Below, piece after piece: positions 1 to 6,478 of a stretch of 7,282 nucleotides of DNA. The number at the start of each line of letters is the position of its first letter. Position 1 is the first letter of the stretch. The notes beneath the pieces are model-generated. The model was not told the origin of the DNA. It saw only the letters and a list, made by a program, of their open reading frames with translations, and did no database searches. Both the position numbers and the translations under genes were made by a program. The stretch is from Pseudomonadota bacterium (GTDB lineage Bacteria > Pseudomonadota > Alphaproteobacteria > Rhizobiales > Rhizobiaceae). Where the stretch lies: positions 1-7,282 of the forward strand of contig JAFAGL010000286.1 in the NCBI GenBank assembly GCA_023422735.1, written 5' to 3'.

Positions 1-828
1 GTGTTCAGCCGCATGGTTTACGGCAGCCGGATTGTTTTGATCATTGCGCCGGCGGCCACAGCTTTCGCGTTGATGGTCGGCACCACGCTTGGCCTGCCCG
101 CCGGTTATTATGGCGGGCGAATTGACGGCGTCCTGTCGTTTCTGGCCAATCTGGTGCTGGCCTTCCCGGTGATCCTGCTGTTTTACCTGCTGGTTACGCC
201 CGGCATCATGGAAACGCCGATCCCTTACAGCCTGGCTGCGGTGTTCTTCCTGTTTCCGATCGTGTTCTTCCTGGTGCTGTTTTACACCCGCTTCAAGTCG
301 CGGCCCGAACGGCTTTATCCGCTGATGGCGTTGACGCTGATCCTCGGCGCCTGGATTTATGCCGGGCTGGTGTTTGATGCCGATCCGCTTGGCCTCATCT
401 CCATCTCGCCCAATCAGCTGAACATCTTCGTTGCGGTTGTTTTTGCTTCCAGCCCCGGCGTGTTCCGCATCGTTCGCGGCTTGGTCATGGATATCAAGAC
501 GCGCGATTACGTGGCGGCGGCGCAGACCCGTGGCGAGCGCCCCTGGTACATCATGTTGTGGGAGATCCTCCCCAATGCGCGCGGCCCGTTGATCGTCGAT
601 GCGTGTTTGCGCATCGGGTATACGACGATCCTGCTTGGAACTCTCGGATATTTCGGCCTCGGCCTCGCGCCGGAAAGCCCGGATTGGGGAACCTCGATCA
701 AGGATGCCAGCCGCTTGTTGCGGGCGCAGATCCATCCGGCACTTCCACCAACGGTCGCGCTGATGTCCTTCGTGCTCGGCCTGAATCTGCTTGCCGATGC
801 ACTGCGTGAGCAATCCCTGAAAGATTGA
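1..828 (+). CDS. Peptide/nickel-type ABC transporter permease, DppC/OppC family (5'-partial)
   Basis: Inner-membrane permease of a Dpp/Opp-type importer; with a partner permease outside the window it would form the channel driven by the ATPase encoded next. The 275 visible residues open with VFSRMVYGSR, which in DppC proteins normally follows an upstream LGTDxLGRD segment. The GTG at position 1 is therefore probably an internal valine, and the N-terminal first membrane helix and periplasmic part lie to the left. The cytoplasmic EAA loop that docks on the ATPase is clear at residues 172-192 (AAAQTRG followed by ILPN). Hydrophobic segments lie near residues 10-33, 43-66, 76-96, 106-124, 138-157, 204-222 and 248-268. 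The two segments at 76-124 form an insertion that ordinary DppC proteins lack. The stop codon overlaps the ribosome binding site of the ATPase gene, so the two are co-transcribed. Family assignment is firm; substrate is unknown. Confidence 0.93.
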   Translation: MFSRMVYGSRIVLIIAPAATAFALMVGTTLGLPAGYYGGRIDGVLSFLANLVLAFPVILLFYLLVTPGIMETPIPYSLAAVFFLFPIVFFLVLFYTRFKSRPERLYPLMALTLILGAWIYAGLVFDADPLGLISISPNQLNIFVAVVFASSPGVFRIVRGLVMDIKTRDYVAAAQTRGERPWYIMLWEILPNARGPLIVDACLRIGYTTILLGTLGYFGLGLAPESPDWGTSIKDASRLLRAQIHPALPPTVALMSFVLGLNLLADALREQSLKD

Positions 829-833
829 GGAAA
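827..833 (+). promoter_or_regulatory. Ribosome binding site of the fused ATPase gene, overlapping the permease stop
   Basis: GAGGAAA lies 5 nt before the ATG at 839, and its first two bases belong to the permease TGA stop. This supports the chosen start and suggests translational coupling of permease and ATPase. Confidence 0.7.
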
Positions 834-838
834 CGGCG

Positions 839-3316
839 ATGAATGAGCACGTCAGCAATCTGAGCGCTGAGACGGCCAAACCCATCCTTGAGATCGAAAA
901 TCTCTCGATCTCGTTCTTCACCCGCAAGGGCGAAATCCCCGCGGTGATGGACTTTTCCTGCAGCGTCATGCCGGGCGAGGCCATGGGGATCGTCGGCGAA
1001 AGCGGATGCGGAAAATCGACCGTGTCGCTCGGCATCATGCGCGACCTGTCGAATGTCGGGAAGATCGTCGGCGGGCGCATCAAATTCCAGGGCAAGGACA
1101 TGGGCGACATGTCCGAGGAGGAACTGCGCGCGGTTCGCGGCAACAAGATCGCGATGATCTATCAGGAGCCGATGGCATCTCTCAATCCGGCCATGAAGAT
1201 CGGCGACCAGCTGATGGAAGTGCCGATTATCCATGACAAGGTTTCGAAAAAGGAAGCCTATCAACGGGCGCTGGAAACCGTGCGCGCGGTCAAGCTGCCT
1301 GATCCGGAGCGGATGATGCGCTCTTATCCGCACCAGCTTTCGGGCGGGCAGCAACAGCGCATCGTGATTGCGATGGCGCTGTTGTCGAAACCGGCGCTGC
1401 TGCTGCTCGATGAGCCGACCACGGCTTTGGATGTGACGGTGGAAGCCGGCATTGTCGAGCTGGTGAAAGGGCTCGGCAAGGAGTTCGGCACGTCGATGAT
1501 CTTCGTGTCGCATAATCTGGGATTGATCCTGGAAACCTGCGATCGCATCACGGTCATGTATTCGGGTGAGGCGGTGGAAACCGGCACCGTCACGGATGTT
1601 TTCGATCATATGCGGCACCCTTATACGCAAGGGTTGTTTCGCTCGATCCCCTTGCCCGGCGCCGATAAGAATTCACGTCCGCTGATCGCCATTCCAGGGC
1701 AATTGCCATTGCCGCATGAGCGGCCGAAGGGCTGCAATTTCGGTCCGCGCTGCCACCATTTCGTCGAGGGTGTCTGCGATGTCGCAGAAATCCCGATGAT
1801 CGACGTGCCGGACCGGACAGGGCATGCCAGTCGTTGCATCCGGTTCGATCAGATCGACTGGCTGTCGATCCCCGAAGGTGCCAAAACCGACAAGCCGGCT
1901 GTGGTGCCGGGCGCGCCTGTTTTGAAGATCGACAATCTGAAAAAGCATTATCAGGTCGCAGCCAATGCGATTTTCGGTGCAGCCGAAACGCGTACGGTGA
2001 AAGCCAACGAAACCATTTCCTTTGAAGCGCGCGAAAGCGAAACGGTCGCCATTGTCGGTGAAAGCGGTTGCGGCAAATCCACGCTCGCCAAGGTTTTGCT
2101 CGGGCTTGAAACCGCGACATCGGGCGAAGTCCTGTTGTCGAACAAGCCGATCCAGTCCAGTGCAGTGGAAGATCGCAACGTCGATACGATCTCATCCATC
2201 CAGATGGTGTTCCAGAATCCGTTCGATACGCTCAATCCCAGCCATTCGGTGGGATCGCAGATCATTCGCACGCTGGAAAAGTTCGGGGTGGGAAAAACTG
2301 TCGCTGACCGGCGCCAGCGCATGCTGGAACTTCTCGATCTCGTGAAATTGCCGCGCGCGTTTGCGACCCGCAAGCCCCGCCAGCTTTCGGGCGGACAAAA
2401 GCAACGCATCGGCGTTGCGCGTGCTTTTGCTGGAAAGGCCAAGGTCGTGGTGGCCGACGAGCCCGTTTCGGCGCTCGACGTTTCAGTGCAGGCGGCTGTC
2501 ACCGAGCTTTTGATGGATATTCAGCGCGAGTCGAAAACGACGATGCTGTTTATCAGTCACGATCTTTCCGTGGTGCGGTATATCGCCGATCGTGTGGTGG
2601 TGATGTATCTCGGTTATATCGTGGAGCAGGGCACCACCGACCAGATTTTCGCCCCTCCATATCATCCTTATACCGAGGCCCTGCTATCGGCGATCCCGAT
2701 CGCAGACACCAGCGTGGTCAAAAAGCACATCGTGCTGGAAGGCGATATCCCATCGGCCATGAATCCACCGACCGGCTGCCCCTTTCAAACGCGCTGCCGA
2801 TACAAGCATCTCGTTCCAGATGGAAAATGCGAAAGGGAAGTTCCGCCCTTGCGCGATCTCGGCGACGGCCATCACAGCCTTTGCTGGCTTTCCGATGCGG
2901 AACTCGCAAAAATGGAGCCCGTCATCAGCTTCGATGCCAAGCCTCTTGTCGATCATGACGACCCGGCAATTTCTCCACCGGATGGCACCCATGTCCTGCC
3001 TGTCAGAGCTGAGGAAGAACCTTTGAACGAGGGGGACATTTCCGTGACGACCCCTGCCGAGGCTGATCGTGATCGGGCGATGATCCCTGTCCACGGCTCA
3101 CGGGAAATGTCGGAAATTCCGGGCGAGAGTTCTCCTGAAAAGCTGCAGACGGAAGCAGGAGAGGGACGACAGGCCGCCAGTGCGGAAGTTGCGCCGGCAT
3201 CGGCTCCGAAACATCCTCCGAGCGAACGCACGCGTCCAGACGGGATCGCCGGAACACGGGAACAGGAATTTTCGTCACCGGCGGAAGCACGGCGCGCGCT
3301 GGGCATCGAGGACTGA
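839..3316 (+). CDS. Fused dipeptide/oligopeptide ABC transporter ATPase (DppD-DppF type, two nucleotide-binding domains)
   Basis: Cytoplasmic ATPase that powers the importer; one 825-residue chain replaces the usual DppD plus DppF pair, as in GsiA or YejF. Domain 1 has Walker A at 53-61 (GESGCGKST), Q-loop Q109, LSGGQ at 167-171, Walker B with D191/E192 and H-loop H225. Domain 2 has Walker A at 407-415, Q459, LSGGQ at 516-520, D540/E541 and H574. Both sites look catalytically complete. Each domain is followed by an oligopeptide-transporter C-terminal module beginning HPYT and holding four cysteines (C299, C305, C313, C333; C647, C653, C664, C682). Residues about 692-825 form a polar, Pro/Ala/Glu-rich tail of low complexity that is not part of the family core. 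The ATG at 839 is chosen because GAGGAAA at 827-833 lies just upstream and the reading frame begins normally for the family. It follows the permease gene by 10 nt. Transported substrate cannot be inferred from the ATPase. Confidence 0.95.
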   Translation: MNEHVSNLSAETAKPILEIENLSISFFTRKGEIPAVMDFSCSVMPGEAMGIVGESGCGKSTVSLGIMRDLSNVGKIVGGRIKFQGKDMGDMSEEELRAVRGNKIAMIYQEPMASLNPAMKIGDQLMEVPIIHDKVSKKEAYQRALETVRAVKLPDPERMMRSYPHQLSGGQQQRIVIAMALLSKPALLLLDEPTTALDVTVEAGIVELVKGLGKEFGTSMIFVSHNLGLILETCDRITVMYSGEAVETGTVTDVFDHMRHPYTQGLFRSIPLPGADKNSRPLIAIPGQLPLPHERPKGCNFGPRCHHFVEGVCDVAEIPMIDVPDRTGHASRCIRFDQIDWLSIPEGAKTDKPAVVPGAPVLKIDNLKKHYQVAANAIFGAAETRTVKANETISFEARESETVAIVGESGCGKSTLAKVLLGLETATSGEVLLSNKPIQSSAVEDRNVDTISSIQMVFQNPFDTLNPSHSVGSQIIRTLEKFGVGKTVADRRQRMLELLDLVKLPRAFATRKPRQLSGGQKQRIGVARAFAGKAKVVVADEPVSALDVSVQAAVTELLMDIQRESKTTMLFISHDLSVVRYIADRVVVMYLGYIVEQGTTDQIFAPPYHPYTEALLSAIPIADTSVVKKHIVLEGDIPSAMNPPTGCPFQTRCRYKHLVPDGKCEREVPPLRDLGDGHHSLCWLSDAELAKMEPVISFDAKPLVDHDDPAISPPDGTHVLPVRAEEEPLNEGDISVTTPAEADRDRAMIPVHGSREMSEIPGESSPEKLQTEAGEGRQAASAEVAPASAPKHPPSERTRPDGIAGTREQEFSSPAEARRALGIED

Positions 3317-3326
3317 GCGACATGAC

Positions 3327-3360
3327 CGGGAACATTGCGCATGTTCGCGCATTGTTCCTG
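3327..3360. repeat. Imperfect inverted repeat between the ATPase gene and the DUF3072 gene
   Basis: Arms GGAACATTGCGC (3329-3340) and GCGCATTGTTCC (3347-3358) pair with a single T-T mismatch around a 6-nt loop, and a G-T and a C-G pair extend the stem outward to 3327/3360. Inside it, 3330-3346 is a perfect shorter dyad, GAACAT-N5-ATGTTC. No run of T follows directly, so this is not a standard Rho-independent terminator. It may protect the 3' end of the transporter mRNA, or act at the DNA level as an operator (see the overlapping LexA-box candidate). Confidence 0.7.
3343..3357 (+). promoter_or_regulatory. Candidate LexA (SOS) box, GTTC-N7-GTTC
   Basis: The sequence reads GTTCGCGCATTGTTC, that is GTTC at 3343-3346, seven bases, GTTC at 3354-3357. 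GTTC-N7-GTTC (GAAC-N7-GAAC on the other strand) is the known LexA operator of many alphaproteobacteria. It ends 23 bases before the ATG of the DUF3072 gene, a usual place for repression. I noticed no second match elsewhere in the window when reading by eye. A match to eight fixed bases could still be chance, and no clear -35/-10 pair was found around it. Confidence 0.42.
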
Positions 3361-3380
3361 TCCAATGAAAGGTCGTTTTG

Positions 3381-3605
3381 ATGTCCGACAGCGAACAGAA
3401 TCCCAAAAACCATCCGGTGGATAATGCGGAAAAGGATCCGCAGGATTGGGTGACGGGCGATGAGCCCATGACCGGCGCGCAGCGTTCCTACCTCAAGACC
3501 TTGTCCGAGCAGACCGACGATGCCGATGCTTATGCCGATGATTTGAGCAAGGCCGAAGCTTCCAAACGGATCGATGCCCTGCGCGCAAAGGCGGGGCTCG
3601 AATAG
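3381..3605 (+). CDS. DUF3072 family small protein
   Basis: A 74-residue soluble, acidic protein without signal peptide or membrane segment. The core, residues 19-44, reads DPQDWVTGDEPMTGAQRSYL and on to LSEQ. After an acidic linker comes an LSKAEASKRIDALR helix at 55-68. This order matches DUF3072 as I remember it; the molecular function is unknown. The pattern of a T-x-x-Q helix followed by a (K)EAS-x-x-I-x-x-L helix also recurs at the ends of several phage and bacterial DNA-metabolism proteins, which hints at nucleic-acid or protein binding but proves nothing. The ATG at 3381 is preferred over the in-frame TTG just before it, with AAAGG at 3368-3372 as a fair ribosome binding site. It has its own 64-nt leader with an inverted repeat and a possible SOS box, so it may be transcribed apart from the transporter operon. 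It converges on the M48 protease gene. Confidence 0.85.
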   Translation: MSDSEQNPKNHPVDNAEKDPQDWVTGDEPMTGAQRSYLKTLSEQTDDADAYADDLSKAEASKRIDALRAKAGLE

Positions 3606-3632
3606 CGTTTTACTTTATCAATCATCCGGATT

Positions 3633-3662
3633 CATCGGGGCGGCCTGGCGACCGCCCCGATG
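3633..3662. terminator. Likely bidirectional terminator hairpin between convergent genes
   Basis: CATCGGGGCGG (3633-3643) and CCGCCCCGATG (3652-3662) form a perfect 11-bp GC-rich stem with an 8-nt loop. It lies 27 nt after the DUF3072 stop and 13 nt from the protease stop on the opposite strand, where a shared terminator is expected. The + side is followed by TCGTTTC and the - side has no close T run, so the U tract is poor in both directions. Confidence 0.65.
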
Positions 3663-3675
3663 TCGTTTCAGCCGC

Positions 3676-4878
3676 TTATTGCGGAACGAGTGCTGTGCAT
3701 TCCAGCGCGTTGTCGGGAAGGCGACCACCGCAGGTATTGCCATAGTCTTCTTCCGGGCTGCCGTAGTCCGACTCGTTGTAAAGATCGTCGCATGCCTGCA
3801 TGTCACCCGCACCGCATTGCTGCGAAAGCTCGTTCAGCCTTGTGTCTGAGAATGTCGGCGCCGGTGTGGCTGGCGGCATTTCGTCAACCGAGCCATAGGT
3901 GGACGGGTTCAAGGCGGGATCGCTGTTTGGATTCTGGTTTTGCGGCTCGACCAGTGTGCCGAGATCAGAGCTGATTATTCCCAGATCACGCAAAAGCGGT
4001 TGGACGAGGAACGGCAGCGCAATCCCGATCGCAGCCGGCACAACCACGAAGGACGCAAGAATGGCCAAAGCCCGCAGCGGTCCTTTCCAGGAGCTGAAAG
4101 GTCTGTGTCCGATATCCGTCGACAAGACATCGACACGCGCCGAAAGTGGCGGGTAAAGCGCCAGCCAGCGGCCAAGCGTCATCCAGCCGGTATTGAGTTT
4201 TTCTTGTTGTGCAATGTAGGCGCTGACATTGACGCGCTTGCTGTGAGCAGGACCCGCCGCCAGGATCAGCAGGCCGCGACGCGCGCCTTCCATATCACCG
4301 CTCAGGGCCGCGCCCCACCGATCGCATGTATATTCGCAGGCGCGCGAATAGGCTGATCCAAGAAACGGGATAAAGCGGCCCGGCGCGGTCAGAAGCTGCC
4401 AGTCCAGATGGCCGGAGCGCAGATGACCGAGTTCGTGACCAATGATCATGTCGCGTGCGGCGGTGTCATCGCCACAGGCTTCCAGCAGATCCGAATAAAG
4501 CGTGATGATGCGGCCGCGGAAGAACTTCGTGGCAAAGGCGTTCAGGCCACCATCGGCTTGGAGAATATAGGCGTCCGGCGTTTTCTTCAAACCGGCCTTG
4601 GCCGCCAGCTCGACAACCCGGTTATGGATTTCGGGAAACTGGTCGGGTCCAAGTTGGATCGCGCTGCCGCGCAGATGCATGATCAGTCCGACATGAATGA
4701 AGAACAGGAACAGGCCGATCAGGATGGCATAAACCAGCCCGATCCCCATCGTGCCGAAAATGATGCCGACCCAAAGAAGGACGGAAACAATGATAATGAC
4801 GATGCGAAGCGGTATTTCGCTTGGCCACCGCTTGACCTTGATCGGCTGAATGCCGGCCGTTGAAGCTGCCTGCTGCAT
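3676..4878 (-). CDS. Membrane-anchored M48 family (HtpX-like) zinc metalloprotease with four-cysteine C-terminal tail
   Basis: A 400-residue protein. Two hydrophobic segments near residues 23-40 and 43-66 anchor it in the inner membrane. The protease domain contains the zinc site HELGH at 148-152 (H148, catalytic E149, H152) and the third ligand E182 in an EYTCD motif (E182 to D186), as in peptidase family M48. A third membrane segment lies at about 270-292. If the N-terminus is cytoplasmic, the protease domain faces the cytoplasm and the last 100 or so residues the periplasm. That tail is Pro/Asn-rich and ends in a compact domain with C355, C363 (CGAGDMQAC), C383 (TCGGR) and C394, which could form two disulfides. 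By analogy with HtpX it may act in membrane-protein quality control; substrates are unknown. The start at 4878 is supported by a very strong ribosome binding site. Length exceeds plain HtpX (about 290 residues) because of the tail. Confidence 0.9.
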   Translation of the reverse strand: MQQAASTAGIQPIKVKRWPSEIPLRIVIIIVSVLLWVGIIFGTMGIGLVYAILIGLFLFFIHVGLIMHLRGSAIQLGPDQFPEIHNRVVELAAKAGLKKTPDAYILQADGGLNAFATKFFRGRIITLYSDLLEACGDDTAARDMIIGHELGHLRSGHLDWQLLTAPGRFIPFLGSAYSRACEYTCDRWGAALSGDMEGARRGLLILAAGPAHSKRVNVSAYIAQQEKLNTGWMTLGRWLALYPPLSARVDVLSTDIGHRPFSSWKGPLRALAILASFVVVPAAIGIALPFLVQPLLRDLGIISSDLGTLVEPQNQNPNSDPALNPSTYGSVDEMPPATPAPTFSDTRLNELSQQCGAGDMQACDDLYNESDYGSPEEDYGNTCGGRLPDNALECTALVPQ

Positions 4879-4886
4879 GCAAAAAA

Positions 4887-4894
4887 CCCTCCTT
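4887..4894 (-). promoter_or_regulatory. Strong Shine-Dalgarno sequence of the M48 protease gene
   Basis: On the - strand AAGGAGGG lies 8 nt before the ATG at 4878, separated by a T-rich spacer. It is the most consensus-like ribosome binding site in the window and fixes the start. Confidence 0.85.
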
Positions 4895-4911
4895 GCACTG
4901 CGATATTCCGG

Positions 4912-4940
4912 CTTATCGGGAAAGTGTCACGTTCAGACAA
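4912..4940 (-). promoter_or_regulatory. Possible sigma-70 promoter of the M48 protease gene
   Basis: On the - strand TTGTCT (4940-4935) and GATAAG (4917-4912) are separated by exactly 17 bases, with four of six matches each to TTGACA and TATAAT. Transcription would start near 4905, giving a leader of about 25 nt that includes the ribosome binding site. This was found by eye and not scored. Confidence 0.4.
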
Positions 4941-5043
4941 GAGACAGGCGTCAAAAAGTTGAGCCTTCCGGTCCTGTTATTCACATCATAGATTTCAGTT
5001 TTTTGACCGGTTGATAAAAATTTTGGACGTGCTAGCGTTCGTC

Positions 5044-5065
5044 AAAAGCCAGCATAAAAGCCAGC
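5044..5065 (+). repeat. Tandem 10-base direct repeat just upstream of preT
   Basis: AAAAGCCAGC occurs at 5044-5053 and again at 5056-5065, a 12-base period, ending 14 bases before the preT start. The position suits a regulator binding two adjacent half-sites, but it may be accidental. The rest of the 201-base divergent region (4879-5079) shows AT-rich stretches around 5000-5025 and no convincing + strand promoter pair. Confidence 0.5.
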
Positions 5066-5068
5066 TAC

Positions 5069-5073
5069 GGGGA
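5069..5073 (+). promoter_or_regulatory. Ribosome binding site deciding the preT start
   Basis: GGGGA lies 6 nt before the ATG at 5080. The longer in-frame reading from the TTG at 5011 has no comparable site before it and adds 23 residues that do not look like family sequence, so the ATG at 5080 is taken. Confidence 0.7.
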
Positions 5074-5079
5074 ACATCG

Positions 5080-6468
5080 ATGGACGCTCGCCTTTCGCAG
5101 GAAGGCATCACGGATCACCGGCTGACGCCGGCCCGGATTGCCGAGAATTTTTCGGATCTTCATCCTCCACTTGATCACCATGAAGCGCTCGTTGAAAGCG
5201 ACCGCTGCTATTTCTGCTACGATGCGCCCTGCATGCAGGCATGTCCGACCTCGATCGACATACCGCTTTTCATCCGCCAGATTTCCACGGGCAATGAAAT
5301 CGGCGCGGCCAAGACGATCTTCGATCAGAACATCATGGGCGGCATGTGCGCTCGCGTTTGCCCGACTGAAACGCTTTGCGAAGAAGTCTGTGTGCGCGAA
5401 GTGGCTGAAGGCAAGCCGGTCAAGATCGGCCAGTTGCAGCGCTATGCCACTGATGCGGCGATGCGGCAGGACAAGCAGTTCTACCATCGTGCGCCGTCCA
5501 CTGGAAAAAGGATCGCTGTGGTGGGAGCAGGTCCGGCAGGTCTTGCGGCTGCGCATAGGCTTTCCATGCACGGCCATTCGGTGACGATTTTCGAGGCGCG
5601 ACCCAAGCCCGGCGGGCTCAATGAATATGGGATCGCAGCCTATAAGAGCACAAACAATTTCGCGCAGGCCGAGGTCGATTATGTGCTGGGCATCGGCGGC
5701 ATCGAGATCCTGAACGAGCGCATGCTGGGCCGCGATTTCTCGCTTTCGGAACTGAGCGGCGATTTCGACGCCGTCTTTCTTGGCATGGGATTGTCAGGTG
5801 TGAATGCGCTGCGCACGGAAGGCGAGGATGCGCAAGGCACGGAAAACGCGGTCGATTTCATTTCCCGCCTTCGCCAATCCGAAACCAAGGATGACATCAA
5901 GGTCGGCCGGCGTGTGGTCGTGATCGGCGGCGGCATGACGGCAGTCGATGCCGCAGTGCAGTCGAAACTGCTTGGCGCAGAAGAGGTGACGATCGCTTAT
6001 CGACGCGGCAAGGAGCAGATGAACGCGTCGGAATATGAACAGGATCTGGCCACCAGCAACGGCGTGGTGATCCGGCACTGGGTTCAGCCCAGGCGCATTG
6101 TCGCCCGCGATGGACGGGTCACTGCAATCGAGCTCGAACATACCGGGATCGAGGGAGATCGGCCGGTGGGAACCGGCGAAACGCTGGTAATCGAAGCCGA
6201 TCAGGTTTTCCGCGCGATCGGGCAAAGCTTCGTCAAGGATGTGCTGAATGGCTCCGGCCAATCCACGGCTTTCGAGGGCGGCAAGATCCGCACGGATGAG
6301 GAAGGCCGCACCTCGCTTTCCAATGTGTGGGCAGGCGGGGATTGCGTGGCGGCGGGCGAAGACCTCACCGTTTCAGCCACCGCACAGGGCCGCGACGCGG
6401 CCGAAAGCATTCATCGTCATTTGATGGAAACGGCATCCGCCGCTTCCAGTGATCTCGAACTCGCTTGA
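5080..6468 (+). CDS. preT: NAD-dependent dihydropyrimidine dehydrogenase, subunit PreT (FAD/Fe-S electron-input subunit)
   Basis: Cytoplasmic flavoprotein of 462 residues that oxidises NADH and feeds electrons to PreA for reduction of uracil and thymine to their 5,6-dihydro forms. It resembles the N-terminal half of mammalian DPYD and the small subunit of glutamate synthase. The N-terminal part holds the motifs for two [4Fe-4S] clusters: C43, C46, C51, C55-P, then C90, C94-P, C100 and C104. Q120 in IGQLQRYATD matches the position of the unusual glutamine ligand of DPYD. The FAD site is GAGPAG at 149-154 with an acidic strand end (FEARPKPGG), the NAD(P) site is GGGMTA at 283-288, and a second FAD contact is GGDC at 419-422. 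It is somewhat longer than the E. coli protein (about 412 residues), partly from a longer N-terminus. It is separated from preA by 10 nt, so the two form an operon. The PreT assignment rather than GltD rests mainly on the adjacent preA. Confidence 0.93.
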   Translation: MDARLSQEGITDHRLTPARIAENFSDLHPPLDHHEALVESDRCYFCYDAPCMQACPTSIDIPLFIRQISTGNEIGAAKTIFDQNIMGGMCARVCPTETLCEEVCVREVAEGKPVKIGQLQRYATDAAMRQDKQFYHRAPSTGKRIAVVGAGPAGLAAAHRLSMHGHSVTIFEARPKPGGLNEYGIAAYKSTNNFAQAEVDYVLGIGGIEILNERMLGRDFSLSELSGDFDAVFLGMGLSGVNALRTEGEDAQGTENAVDFISRLRQSETKDDIKVGRRVVVIGGGMTAVDAAVQSKLLGAEEVTIAYRRGKEQMNASEYEQDLATSNGVVIRHWVQPRRIVARDGRVTAIELEHTGIEGDRPVGTGETLVIEADQVFRAIGQSFVKDVLNGSGQSTAFEGGKIRTDEEGRTSLSNVWAGGDCVAAGEDLTVSATAQGRDAAESIHRHLMETASAASSDLELA

Positions 6469-6476
6469 GGAGAGGG
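6469..6476 (+). promoter_or_regulatory. Ribosome binding site of preA
   Basis: GGAGAGGG fills most of the 10-nt gap between the preT stop and the preA ATG at 6479, supporting coupled translation of the two subunits. Confidence 0.65.
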
Positions 6477-6478
6477 TC

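Noticed and set aside
1..3. GTG at position 1 as the true start of the permease gene
   Set aside because: The first residues correspond to the middle of the LGRDVFSRMVYGSR motif typical of DppC, so the N-terminus is outside the window.
698..1630. Long (310-residue) open frame on the - strand
   Set aside because: It lies opposite the permease end and the first ATPase domain, and its translation is His/Arg/Asp-rich without recognisable motifs; it is an antisense shadow of GC-rich codons.
3240..3265. Closely spaced GAAC motifs at the end of the ATPase gene as another LexA site
   Set aside because: The spacing is four bases, not seven, and the site is inside the coding sequence.
3327..3360. Rho-independent terminator for the transporter operon
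   Set aside because: The stem is good, but the bases right after it are T-poor; the first T run (3376-3379) is 15 bases away. It is kept as an inverted repeat only.
4408..4863. 151-residue + strand frame opposite the M48 protease
   Set aside because: Its translation is highly polar and repetitive in Asp/Asn/Lys, with no motif, while the - strand frame has a complete zinc protease signature.
5001..5020. Operator palindrome around ACCGGT upstream of preT
   Set aside because: Only the 6-base core is symmetrical; the flanking bases do not pair.
5003..5035. preT promoter with TTGACC as -35
   Set aside because: No -10-like hexamer appears 16-18 bases downstream; the nearest, TGCTAG, is 21 bases away.
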